From the NCBI GenBank assembly GCA_028564675.1, contig JAOVVO010000098.1, forward strand, positions 62,001 to 126,000: 64,000 bases of DNA. Reading direction: 5' to 3'. The stretch is from Onchocerca lupi. Lineage: Eukaryota > Nematoda > Chromadorea > Rhabditida > Onchocercidae. Made by a program: the position numbers and the translations under genes. Below the pieces are notes generated by a model. It was not told the origin of the DNA, made no database searches, and saw only the letters and a list, made by a program, of their open reading frames with translations. The first letter of the stretch is position 1. Each line of letters starts with the position of its first letter. Of this stretch, positions 40,413 to 52,240 are shown piece by piece.

Positions 40413-41810
40413 TTTTGTTATTATATAACTATTCCTTTTTGCTTTTTTCCCGCAAAAATTAAGAGTTTGAAAACTTGAAAACAAAACAGCTCAGACATAT
40501 TCCGTTTTGCTGGAACTTTGATAGTGATTTATAATCTCTGCGACTGTCAAGTTGAACTAGACCACATACTATTCTTTATTAGATGAATAGATGGGACGGA
40601 ATGATCTTGCTTTTGCACTTTAGCCTTCTTTGTGAAGACTAAACGCAGCCGATAAGTTAGAAGCACTAAATTAAATAACCTTAAATCTGAATGGAATTAG
40701 ATTGAGCTTGTTGTCTTCTGTTCCAGTTTAAATTTGAATACCCTGCTGTAGATCATTTGTCAGAGTTAGCTGTAATAATATGTTAACATACTGTTTTTTT
40801 TTTTTTTTCTCTAAGAAAGTTCCCTTTCATAGGGGTGTATTGAATATTTTATATTGTTCACTGTTGTTTTTAGCATGCTTCTTAGTTAAATAACACTGCA
40901 GAGTTGCTTGTTTATACGCTTTTTTCATTTGTTTTTCAAGTTAACCAAACTTTCACCCTTAAAGAGTATCAGCATTTTGCAATGGTTGAAGGAGAACTTG
41001 ATGTCATATCACCGAATCAATCAAAGGAAAAACTAATAATTATTTGAAAGACATTGTAGCAGAAGCTATAGCTGCTCAAAGTGTTGTTTCTGTCCTTCCT
41101 TGTTGCAAGCTCAATTGTATCCTTTTTTGAAACCGTACTTTCTAATAGTTCAATTAACGTTTGAATAATTTTGTGAAGGAATTCAAATTCTCTGATAATG
41201 TATAGCTTCTGGTAAATTAAAACTAAAATAAAAAGAAGGGATTTTATCGAATTCCTTGATATGTGTCATTTTGGATATTACTGCAGTATAGTATGGTATC
41301 ATTCTGTTTAGCTTTGGAAGTTTTTTCATTAAGAAAATTGGTCCTTTTTTTCAAAGAATTTCATATTTTTTGGTGAGAAATTTTCTACTTTCTTACTAAT
41401 TAATTTGGAATCGAAAATACAATTGCTAGTTTGAATTTTGCCAGTGAAGTAATTCACTTATAACGGCATTATAATTCGAAACTTGTTCTTTCCTTCCGTG
41501 CCTTCTTTTATTTTACTTTTCTGTCATCTTCAATTCCGAACAATTTTGCTGAATTTGTTTGTAGTTGTCCGTGTGCTGACGGTGGTTTTATCAACGAAGA
41601 TCATTTTTAGATAAGGAAAGAAGAGTAATAACTCCAATTGTTAGCTGAAAAGAACTAGTTATTATTATTTATAGTGTCATAATAACACCACGTTCGTTTT
41701 TTTTTAAAACTGATTTGATGGCAAGACGCTGTAGATTTCTTGTCTGCCTACATGTCTCATCTTCTGGATATTAGTTTAGAATAGAAGGATTGAAAGAGCC
41801 ATGTTCAATG
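30693..41810. other. Gene desert, right part
   Basis: No gene could be supported in these 11 kb. Features seen are a TATG/TG microsatellite (36472-36562), poly-T tracts (for example 40382-40416), slightly richer GC near 32340-33100 and 35720-36050, and an exon-like stretch at 38597-38768. That stretch starts ATG GAT GGT, encodes a hydrophobic segment LLCLLMFALAAAFY, and ends TTTTG followed by GTAAGT. No matching next exon was found for it. Long introns of an unseen gene cannot be excluded. Confidence 0.45.
36472..36562. repeat. TATG/TG compound microsatellite
   Basis: Repeated TATG tetranucleotides grade into TG and TATGTG repeats over about 90 bases. The repeat leaves open frames on both strands that should not be read as genes. 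Confidence 0.95.
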
Positions 41811-41814
41811 AATG

Positions 41815-42130
41815 TGTGACCTCATTTCGGTAACATGCGAGTCACTGCACTGATGCCTTAGTACCGAAATTTTCCAATCATACCACGATGTAATCTGTCA
41901 TACCTGTGAACAGGTAAAAGTAACCTCATTTCGGAACATGCACACTTCGCCCGGCCGGGTTCAGCTAGTCTATAAAAATAAAACTGTAAATGTTCGTTGT
42001 TCATTTTGACACGTTTCAAGTTCTTCACCGATTGATTTGAAATTTTGATACAACGTTGCATCCGAATACGGGCATGTTTTTATATACTTGTTATATACAA
42101 CCATTTTGCAGAAAGTAGGCAAAGCAAGTG
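41815..42130 (+). mobile_element. Helitron-type terminal junction
   Basis: A GC hairpin CCCGGCCGGG at 41950-41959 is followed after five bases by CTAG (41965-41968), the hallmark of a Helitron 3' end. The next bases, TCTATAAAAATAAAACTG from 41969, begin with TC. They lead into a stretch with TTCACCGATTGATTTGAAAT and TTTTGATACAACG, which resembles the left end common to many animal Helitrons. A direct repeat ACCTCATTTCGG(T)AACATG at about 41819 and 41922, and a short inverted ATTTCGGTA/TACCGAAAT pair, lie just upstream. This looks like the end of one non-autonomous element abutting the start of another. No Rep/helicase coding sequence is present. Confidence 0.6.
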
Positions 42131-42333
42131 AGTCTACTGACCACTGAGTCTAACTGAATCTACTGACCACACCTTCTTTGTCCTTGTATCCCTCATTATG
42201 CTTATTTTATTCACTGTAGTTACTCTAATTTTGCGCCATTGTTTCCACAGTAACAATACGATGATTCCCTTAGTATCTGCTTTTGCTAAATCATTATCAG
42301 GACGATGATGCAAGATGCTGACGAAGTAGAAAA

Positions 42334-42683
42334 CAAGATTCGTAGATGCAGGCAGCACTTCTCAATTGCTGCAATACATAGAAGCTTTCATCTACATGTT
42401 TGCGATGTTTCGAATTTTCTAGTTATCACGTAATGAGACTTAAATGTTTGGCATCTATAAAACAACAGCTGACATGCATCCGATAATAAAAGGAATGGGA
42501 AACCAAAGAATGCACATAATTTTTTGAAAATTCGCCAGTTGCAGATTCCTCTCTCATTGCCTTCTGAACCCAGAGAAGGACTATGTCTTTCAGTGAAACT
42601 GGAAAATCGATTTTCACATTAGAATGAAAGGATCAGAGATACCCTTAGATGAGTGTTTGTTTTGGAAAACCGTGTTCGATGAA
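42334..42683. mobile_element. Dispersed 350-bp repeat, copy B
   Basis: This is the second identical copy of the repeat at 30343-30692. It lies about 200 bases right of the Helitron-type junction, whereas copy A lies beside the foldback. The left flank is unrelated to that of copy A, and the right flank is weakly similar. Confidence 0.8.
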
Positions 42684-42933
42684 CTATGATTTTTCTGGAT
42701 GCTCCCAAGACTAATAATACATATATATTTTTTAAGATTCTTCCCCAATATATATTTAGTTCCAAGCGTTTGAATAACTAAAAAGTATTAAGTCGATATA
42801 ATCTGTTTAGTGACATGTGTTATGCACTATTCATGATTATGATATTATGTTAGCATTGAATTGCTGAAAATGAGAACTTTATCCTTATCCCTTCAACTTC
42901 ATTTATCTGGTTTCATTTGAATTTAGCTTTCAG

Positions 42934-43238
42934 CTAGTATTTAAAAAACAGAGCTTCGTCGGAACTCTTTCATTAAAAGATGTAAAGTAGACAGAATATT
43001 TATGATACACGAAAAGGAAAAAAAAAATTATTTCTTAATTTTCTGACCTAACAAGTTTCCTCTTCAAGATCTGTCTTTATGACATGTAAAAATGTAATTT
43101 TCCCAGAACAGTTAAAATTTCAGTCATCAATTATATTATAGAGGAATACGGCGATCGACTTTTTCAAGATGGAGAGTTAAGTATTCTGTTTGACAGTTCT
43201 GCTTCTGAAAGTAAACTAGCAAAATTCTTGTCATTTTT
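42934..43238 (+). pseudogene. Possible orphan exons
   Basis: Two exon-like blocks with splice signals: 42934-42981 (after TTTCAG, LVFKKQSFVGTLSLKD, then GTAAAG), and 43124-43238 (after ATTTCAG, VINYIIEEYGDRLFQDGELS and SILFDSSASESKLAKFLSF, then GTAGGC). A third possible piece starts after ACAG near 43390 (YAISHL, stop). The second block reads like real protein, but the phases of the first two do not match, and no start or family is evident. It may be a gene remnant or part of an unseen gene. Confidence 0.3.
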
Positions 43239-44196
43239 GTAGGCATTGTGTTATGCAACAAGAGATTTGCATTCAGTACATGACTGAGATTATTCGTTAT
43301 GTTTCAATATCCTTCATTAGCGAACACGATTCTACTAATTAGAATTTAAAATCAATGAAATGAAGTACAGATTTGAAAACAATTACAGATATGCCATTAG
43401 TCACTTGTAAAAAATCGTGTTTTGTTATGTAAGCAGATTTCTTAAACACTTTTTATGGGTAAAAAATTATGAGGCATCTTAAAATTTTTCACTAATATTA
43501 GGAATGATTGGGAGAATCATTAAGATTTGAACTAGAATTATTCCTCTGGATTTTATTTCATACATAGAATTGATATGATATATCAGTACGATCGTCTTCT
43601 GTCCATTTAAAAATAGCGTATCCTTTTTTGTTGGACATACATGAGCCTGCCGAGTTTCAGTCAAGCCATTTTATTTATCTGCTCACTGGTCGACTATCAT
43701 TAGTTTGTGGTACTGACTCGACTGAGGGAAGAAAGAAGTGTGATTCTCAGCTTGCCTCTAATTTCGAAGAATATAACGTCCTCCTTATTTTGTGGATACT
43801 AAGATTGCCCCATCTGTTATCATTATTGCACCACAGACGGGAAATTTCATTAAAGATTTCGAAAAATTGGATTTTATAGGGAATAAGACGAAAAAGTATG
43901 AAGAAAACTAAATCCCTGCTAGCAACAGTCATGGAATTCTTCTTTTTTTTTATTTTAATTCTGCATTTTACTAAGAAGGATTTTTTAATGATTAGTGGGT
44001 CAAAAATCTTAGCATACATTCAAACGTCAATAAAATATGTTGATCGATTCTGCATCGAATCAGTGAGAGATATCAAAATGTAAATTTTCTGCAGATCGAA
44101 AGTTTGAACGCAGGCACAACGTTAATAGGAATACCAGCAAATTTTCATTGCCAGGAGGCCGTAAAGTTGAAGCCGTTTGCTGAGGACTGCGCAGAA

Positions 44197-46847
44197 ATGG
44201 CCACTTCCGACGTGGTTTGTATTTCATTGTTTTTCCTATTCGTTCATACAGTTCTTTATGCCAGTTATTGATCTTTTCGGGTGTATCATTAAGAAATTCG
44301 TGCAAATTTCGCTTATGCAAATTTCGATTATCGAAGAGTTACTTAAAACACTTATGGTTTATTTCTCTATTTTGCTTCGTGTTGAGCGGCAATAGGTTCA
44401 TTCCTTGCTTTGTTATCTCCTTTGCTATTGCTTTTTTTTTGGATTTTTGAGTCCGCTGGAAAGTAATATGGCTTATTCTTTTTACTGCAAGCAAATTCAG
44501 TTCTTTATTTATCCTGAACTTAGGTAATGGAAGCAGACAGCGGATTTGTGCGCAACGTACGGTCTCCTGGCTCATCTGATCTCGTCATAAAGGTTAACGG
44601 GAAGGACGTGAACAGATATGACGAAGAACCGGAAGAGAGTATGATTTTTGATTTTCCCGATTTTTTTTTTTTCTTTCTTCACCTCATTCTTGTTAGCGTT
44701 CTTTTTAAGATTAGTTATGAATTTACAATAATATAGAATTTTCCACTTCGCCCTCTTCTCTTCAACTTATTCTTGACAGTTTATGGTTATCCTTCTCGAA
44801 TTACTTGCTGCCTGTAGAACGCTTGTGTATAACGGAGCCTCCTGTTAGGGATTCTCGTTTTTTTTATTAGTAAGGTAAATATATCAGCTGTGGAATGCGC
44901 ATTTGCAGTAGTTGGAGAAGGCTTGTTCTCTTTCGATGAAGATATGATGCCAGAAAAAGAAACGGGTAATTTAAATGAGCAGTCTGCAGTGTTAGATCTG
45001 TTTTGCGATTTTCAATCCGATGGTTTGTTCTTCATTCATTTTTTTTTCTTCGAATTTAAGAATTTAAAAGTTGAAGTTATCAAAAATAATCAATTTCCAA
45101 TGTTCGGTTTGTTGTACACTCTACATTATTCTTTGTTTTATTTAGTCATGCTTTAAATTTTGGAAAGGTTTTTGAAAGGATAAATGATGTTTATTCTACG
45201 GAATACTGCTGAATATAACTTTGTCATATTATGATTTGTTTTAGCTAGGCTTATGAGTAAGCATTTTCTAGTAAGTTGTCAACTCTCTTACGGCTGTAAT
45301 GATTGTTTTTTGAAGAAATAACGCAATTTCTAAATGTTAAGCTTTACTTCATATTTCACTACTCTATGATATACACCAAATTTTCCGTCATCAGTGATAA
45401 GATGAATACTCTAAACAGGCAATCACTACAGAAATCGATCTTATAGAAGTTAGGGTTTTTAATAATGTGTGCATGGTCATAGGAATTTTCATGCATACAT
45501 TATAATATACTTTTATTTTTGAGTAATTTTAATTTACAGATTCTGGTAATTTTGATATGACTCAGGCACATTTGACTTTTAGTGGAGGCGGTGCAGGTAT
45601 GACTGCTAGAATAAGACATTCTGAAAATCCATGGGTTCAGGAGAAAAGTACGTACATTGGTTCATCTTCTACACCTTAATTTTTGTTCTTTTCTGTAGTC
45701 TCACTGTTACTACTGTCACATGTGACAAAAACTAAGATTTAATAGAATCTGCATTGCATTTATGAAAACGGATTGTCTCTCCGATGATCTGTTTATAAAA
45801 AAAATTTTGCTGATCTGACATCTTCGTGCTTTGAAAGCATTGGCAGTTCAAGAATATTCTGGTTTAATTACCCTGAAATTTTAATTGTTGGCGTTCAGTT
45901 TTGTCATTGTTCCCATGATTTCCAAGTCTTCAGATTCAGGATTGTCTGAACAATCCAGAGAAATTTGAACAGATTTATATTTCAACTTTCAAGTTAAAGA
46001 AATACATATTTCTGTTCTGTCCAGTTGTTTCTAGAAAGTTTCATGAGAATTTAACCGCAAGTTTTTTCTAATTTATAGATTCACATACAAGCTCAATAGA
46101 ACTGGAAGAAGATGGAGAATCGGAACCGATCAAAAGAACGGGTTCATTGGCATATGGCACCTCGCTTCCAATAACAATTCCTTCGGGTCGTTTTTGGCCA
46201 CCACGCAATGCTGTTGATAGCATTGAAGATAGGAAGATTCTTGATTTCGGTGAAGATCGTGAGCTGATTGACAAAACTGTAAGTTTTCGGCATTCACCAC
46301 ACAATTTACTTCTACATATATTAATTGTTGATATCAGTCTAAGTTATTCATGATAGTTCTGTTTTTGTTGAAGCGCTCTTGCTCAAAAAAATTTTTGAGG
46401 TTTATACAAACCAATAATATTGTCCTTATATTCATTGAATGATGACATATCTCTTCATCAAATAGTCAAGTTTCAAAACTAAATTCTTCAGATGATTATT
46501 CTGTGAAAGAATATTCAGTTATTTCGAAATGAAACCGAAGTCATGACGATTGACACAAAAAAATGAAGGTATTCGCTACTTTTTGTCGAGTGATATGTTA
46601 TGATCTATTTTTTTAGATTTTGCCTCAGCGCCCTCCAAAGGATCTCTATAGCGAGATGCGTGCCCAGGCTCGTTCAATTCAAGCGGTTGACGATCCGGAG
46701 CGTTTATTTGGCGAGCGTCCGTCACGACGTCGTTATCAAACGGGTGAGGGATGGGTCACATCTCAGGTAACTGTACCGCTGCAGACATTTTGTGAAGATG
46801 CTACTGCTGCAGCTGCTGCTGACCTGGAAGAACAAACGTCAAATTAA
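44197..46847 (+). CDS. Unrecognised 249-residue acidic/proline-containing protein, six exons
   Basis: Exons 44197-44214, 44524-44638, 44888-44965, 45540-45647, 46079-46278 and 46617-46847 join in phase (750 bases with stop). The ATG at 44197 has a good context (GCAGAAATGG) and lies 102 bases after a TTTTCTGCAG acceptor at 44094. The frame is open back to that acceptor, so a longer N-terminus is possible. An alternative acceptor for exon 3 at 44909 keeps the frame and would drop seven residues. The protein is soluble with no signal peptide. It opens with MATSDVVMEADSGFVRNV, has acidic stretches (YDEEPEE, ELEEDGESEP), a basic-Ser site (IKRTGSLAYG), an aromatic-proline motif (SGRFWPPRN), a charged conserved-looking block (QRPPKDLYSEMRAQARSIQA; RLFGERPSRRRYQTGEGW) and a short alanine run near the C-terminus. 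I do not recognise it. Its tidy exons and codon pattern argue that it is a real, expressed gene. Confidence 0.75.
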
Positions 46848-49800
46848 TTCACGGCCCTCCATAGTTTTTTCTTTTTCTATTCTCTCTGTTAAGTGTTGAA
46901 TGTTTACACTAATTACAAAGTGTTGGAAGTTAACTTCATTTTATATTTTACTAATTCATTTTGTCCTTTATTTATGACAGGAAATGAAATTCATGTCTTT
47001 TCGAAAGCATTGATCCTTTCTTGCAACGTTTAAATAGAAATTTGAAATCTAAATTGGCGAGATCTCTTCCAAAGTCTTTGTTTATCGTAAAATGGTATAG
47101 TGGTGTGTATGAACGATGAGCGTTTGAATTTGTAGTAAGGAGTGCAAATGATACTGCTCTGTATTAATGCATGGCCAGAAGATTTCAGGAAGATCCAAGA
47201 ACATACAGGTCTATAACTTCGTTGGTTATATTTCCGTTACCCTGAATCATTTTATAGTCACTGGGCTAGCTTAAATGTGTGGTGTGATCGAAAAACATGT
47301 TATTCTTGTTTCTCGAAATGCTGTAATTGTCTTGTAATTTTATTATTTGTTTTGGTTTTCACGGTTTTTGTTTCTTTTTGTTTTACCGAACAAATCGGTC
47401 AGACCCATCTATTTTTTTCTCTCGTAGATTTTTTTTTAAAAAAAAGTTTTTACATATCTTGCTGTAATATTTCATTGGTGACTTTTTTTTTTTTTAATAC
47501 TACAAATTTTCGCCTCCACACTTTATTTCTCTTCATTCTGCTATTTCCCTTCACTTTGTTATCCACCAGGATTAGATTGCTATCCATTGTTTTTAACATT
47601 ATTTCATTTCGACTTGCAAGTGTATAGGTTTATTTAAAAACACAGATCAATGCTCCTATTATATTCGCTTGTACTTTTCTCCAATTTTCTCTTGTTTTGA
47701 TTGATTTGGTGTTGGATTATATCAATTTTCCGTTTTTAGAAAATTATTCGCAATAAGCTTTAAAGTAATATGCATGAACACTTCCTCCATAATTCGTTTC
47801 GTCCATGAATTCTTCCTAGAATAGTTTTTCATTGTGTTGTATTATTGTATGTATGTTAATGTATGTATACTTATATACGTCTATGTGTGCCTGGATGTAT
47901 ATTGGATAGTATTTGCGACTTAATTCTGCTTTGTCAGGATTTATTAGACTATTTATGCCGCTGGTACTGAATTGTGTTTGCATATGGAGTTTTTGAAAGT
48001 AGTAATTGTTGTATTAGCGACATTATCTTTCAGAAATTATTTCGTTTTTCTTTGTTGCTATTGTTTTTTCTCGCATCACTAATCATCGGTAGTGGATCTG
48101 ACTTAGTCCGCATTGATCAGTGCAGTTCTTTGCAAAAAATATGAGATGATGCGCTGTCAAGACGTTAAAGGGATGAAGTAAATTTGAAATGAATTTATGT
48201 ATCGTAAGGTATTATCTCTAGATGCTGTGTTTGTTTTTGTTCCGTTTTCTGATGTTTGCGCATTTCTGATTTCCAGAAGGGTCCCAATTTATTCACAAAG
48301 AAAACGTTGTATATGCCATTACAGTGAAACTTCAATTTCTGTTTGTTTCCTGATCTTAATACTTGTGGGACTATTTTTGAGTGATAAAAGTTCCTAATAA
48401 ATATCTTTGTTATCATAGTAATTTCTCTGTCGGTTATGTAACAATGACGCAGTGACCTAAAATTCATGCGAAACAGTACAAGAAAGGGAGTTTTCATCGA
48501 TGAAGTTCTTTATATTGTGACACAGACGAACCTTGGTGAGAAGGATTTCAATGTTTGACGAAGGATTTATTCGTCTGCCGTTAGAATAAAGTCAGATAAT
48601 TATTGCAGTTGATCGCTTGGTTGCAGTAGAGATGGATCGAGGAATTGGACAGAATTGCGTGGATTGCGTGACTTGAGTAACTGGAGTGAAGAACTGATTG
48701 GGAAAAAACGAATAACCGCCAGAATCTCCTTTTTATATCGGTAATCTTGGGCTTTATAGCGGGCGGTGGTTAACAATATGTGAATTATACGAAAAGTTTG
48801 CCTATCAGGACAAAGAATAAGACGATGTTTACAATTTCAAACAATTCAGGAAAGTTTTAATAGATCGGAAGATGAGGGAGCAAAGGCTTTTGTATCGAGA
48901 TATGGATAAATGATTCATTTACCTGAGAAGTATTACAAATTTCTACTATACAAAATCGATTATGTTTATATAATAAAACAATTCGGTTTTACCGATGTTT
49001 CTTAAATGCCAAAGACTGGGAGAATTCTGAAATTTTGCCTTTCAGAATATATATAAGATTCGTAAGAAGCTATGATTAATTATATCATGTGCCGTATCTA
49101 TACGTGCTCAGGCTTTTTGGATATGAACTAAAATGTTTTCTAGAAATCAGCTGGTGTGGATCTATTTTCAACGGATTTAAGCAGTGTGTGCTGAACTTAC
49201 GTAGGCACTTAGGGAATCAAATATTTTGGTGCAGGTTAATGGTTTAGTAGTGTATTTGGACCAATAAGACTGGAATGGATATTTTGTTCTGTTGATATTG
49301 GAAAGAATGAATTACCTTTTTTTCTTTTTTCTTATCTCTTATTTTTAAAATCGGATGCAAGCTCATTCAATTCCTGATATGCTTGAAGCTAGGATACAAA
49401 TTTTGCTGAGATGTAGAGTCAGTTTCCAAATTCTCAAGGCTTTCGAAATTTCAAGAAAGTTTGTTGGATTTCCTCTGAAATTTCATTGCTTTCTAAACTG
49501 CAATTATTATGGTAAAAATCTTATGATGAAGTATACTTCAATCTAAATTCTGCAAATTTTCATATTCCTTTTTTTATTGGATCAAGTCAAATTAATTGGA
49601 AGGCTGTTGAAATTATATTTTACAAATAATTGACCAAAAAATGCAATAATATAAAAGTCAATTAGTAATTTTAATCTTGAATTTTTACGGGAAAATTTGT
49701 GAGTGTATAGAGACATGGATGCTTTTTCAAGAAATGAGAATGACTGAAAGTTACAAGTTTAAAAATATTTAAGGAAGGCTTATTTATTAGTAAGCAATCG

Positions 49801-52230
49801 TTCTCATCTTAGCAGAATAGAATAATGGTAAATGAAGAAATTTGTAATCATAATCAATTTAGAACTCGAGTTTTGTTATGAGTAACATGAACAAATGGAA
49901 TATTTCAAAATCAATTTAAACTTTTGCAGACGTGCACGTGTGTTTTGAAATCGTGCAGGTGAAATGGTTAGGAATGAATGAATTCAGCAGATCTGCCATA
50001 AAATCACTGTATTCTAATTAACTTTATCTTAATGATCAATATCAGAATTCAATTTCATCTTAATTTCAAAAAAATGAGGGATCAGCTCGCAGAGAAGGCA
50101 ACTGATTTCATTCAAAATAGCGAATAACATTAACCAGAATTAAAAATGCTCGTGTCCCACAGTTACTTCTGATACTAGTGAATAAATATCACTGCAAAAA
50201 ATAGATCAATATGAAACGATGTAACTGGCCAAAAGATTTCCTTACTAGTATACATTAATTTACGATAAGATGTGCAAGATAGTACTACTTATTTTCAATT
50301 TATTTAGTGTGTTATTTCTTGTCTTATTGGTGTTTCAGAATAATCGGCTATATGTTGCAATTTTTGACTCTATTTATTGTGGTGTCTTAATAATTCTGGT
50401 TTTGATGAACAAGATGTAAGACCGTGGGGTTTGGGAATAGTCAATTTTACAGCAAGAGACGTTACGTTCATACTAGGATTAATGATTAACTGCAGTTTTG
50501 CTCGATGGATTTCCATACTAAATGTAAGGTCAACTATTTTCGAAGCCGATATCAGCTTTGACACCAATCTCTTTCAAGTTTCAACGTCTACAAAATTCAG
50601 GTCCTAAACTAATCCAGATAAATTTTGCGTCTTATGTTTGTTTTATAAAAATATTTAGTTAAATTTCACTTAGAAACTAAGACTCTGTTATACTTTCATA
50701 TTTTCTTGTAACGGTGTTTGCTTCTGCTTATCAATACATATCAGCGATGATTATAACTCAGCGATTAGTCTTAAATGAGGAAGATTTAAGTGCAGTGCTA
50801 GTTCTTTTCTCCATCTAGTCTTGGTGTCATACCTCAAGTAAATGTCACTTGCCGTATATACATATTAACATTTCTCTAACTTTAACGTTAAGTTCACTTC
50901 GTTAAAATACCTAGCTAACAAAGCATTTTTTTTTTTTCAAGTGATAACGTAGTATTTCTTAACTGAAATACTTCTTTTTTTTTCTTTTGAAGTGATTTAA
51001 AAACAAAGAATTTATTTGCAATATGGATATAATTGTTGAATTTTCTTTGAAAAAGTAGTGATGAAGAACAGCTACCACGATGCCAATGCGCCGATAGTTT
51101 AAAGAATGAAATTTGCGAACAGATTTTTGTGACTTATTCATGAACATTGGAAGTATTTGCTAAATGAAGAATTAGTCATAGTGACAATGAGACCATATCG
51201 TTATCGTTAATCGGAGCGTACCAAATGCACTAATGGATCGAATGCCGCTTCTTCACCTACTGCCTCGTTTCATATGATCGCAAATTACGCCATTTCAGTC
51301 ATATTTCTATCACTTCTTCTGTTTGATTCTTTCATCTCATTATATTTCTACTTTACTGTTTTCGTTGTCTATGTCGCCTTCATCCCTTACTCTCACAATT
51401 CGTCGCAAGAATCGTCATGAGACATCAATGTTCGTCGCAACCCTTCCTTTGTCTCTTCTACTATGTTCTTCGATCTTTGTATTCCGCCCATTATCGATTC
51501 AGTTTGGTCGCTTCTCCATACAACACTGTTCACGCTATGGCCCTCGCCTTTCTAGTAGACAGACAAGAAGGCAAATAATCTTCTATGGTGAACTGGAACG
51601 ATCCAGTTCGAGTCGGCTCGCAGACTGATTGCCATGGTCAATAGCCATCCATTGGAGCACGAACGGACACAGATAGACACTATTGGTAGTGCAGTAGGCG
51701 TGTGGAGGAGGAGGCATGCATGGATGATAATCGTCTGGCGACGTTCACGTGGGATGTCGTGCTGTGTCGTTTATTGTGTTTATTTAACGAGTAGCCGTCA
51801 CGAATATCAGTGTGGGTGGGTACATATGAGAAGCACGTAGATAGGACAGCGAATAGACGACGCATTACGTGAATCTTCACGCGATGAGTTAATGGGGATG
51901 AATGCTGACGTTTCCATTTATCCACTTATTATAAATTAAAATTAAGGATATACGTTCGTCAAGGAACACCTATAAAGCTCTTCTGTTAGATCCTTCTACA
52001 GCGATAACTTCATCCTACTCAACTATCCGATTTCATGATGCTTATAGCCTAATTCACCTGGGCTACGCGAGCTCATTCTACGACTACTTTTAATTTCCGC
52101 ATTATATAGGTAGTTTAATAATAAAATAATTTTGATTCATCTGCTCAGTACATAAATATGCTTTTTGCTCTTTTTCTGTCCAGTTTACGGAATTTTAATC
52201 TGGTGTAATTTCGTGAAATATTTGATCAAC
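46848..52230. other. Gap before the TIF1 gene
   Basis: It begins with the 3' UTR of the preceding gene; no clear AATAAA was found near the stop, and the nearest seen is at 48393. A TATG-like microsatellite lies near 47845-47900. A stretch open on both strands at about 50370-50607 is exon-like but unresolved. From about 51200 to 51950 the sequence is richer in GC and CG dinucleotides, consistent with a promoter-proximal region of the following gene. No gene could be supported. Confidence 0.5.
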
Positions 52231-52240
52231 TGCTTTGCAG
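52231..52240 (+). promoter_or_regulatory. Splice acceptor immediately before the TIF1 start codon
   Basis: TGCTTTGCAG is followed directly by ATGGGAGAAG, so the coding sequence begins at the first exon base. This is typical of trans-spliced nematode genes; a 5' UTR intron is the alternative. Confidence 0.6.

Noticed and set aside
51323..51628. 101-residue plus-strand frame
   Set aside because: Ser/Arg/Leu-rich translation of a GC-richer non-coding stretch; no splice or family evidence.
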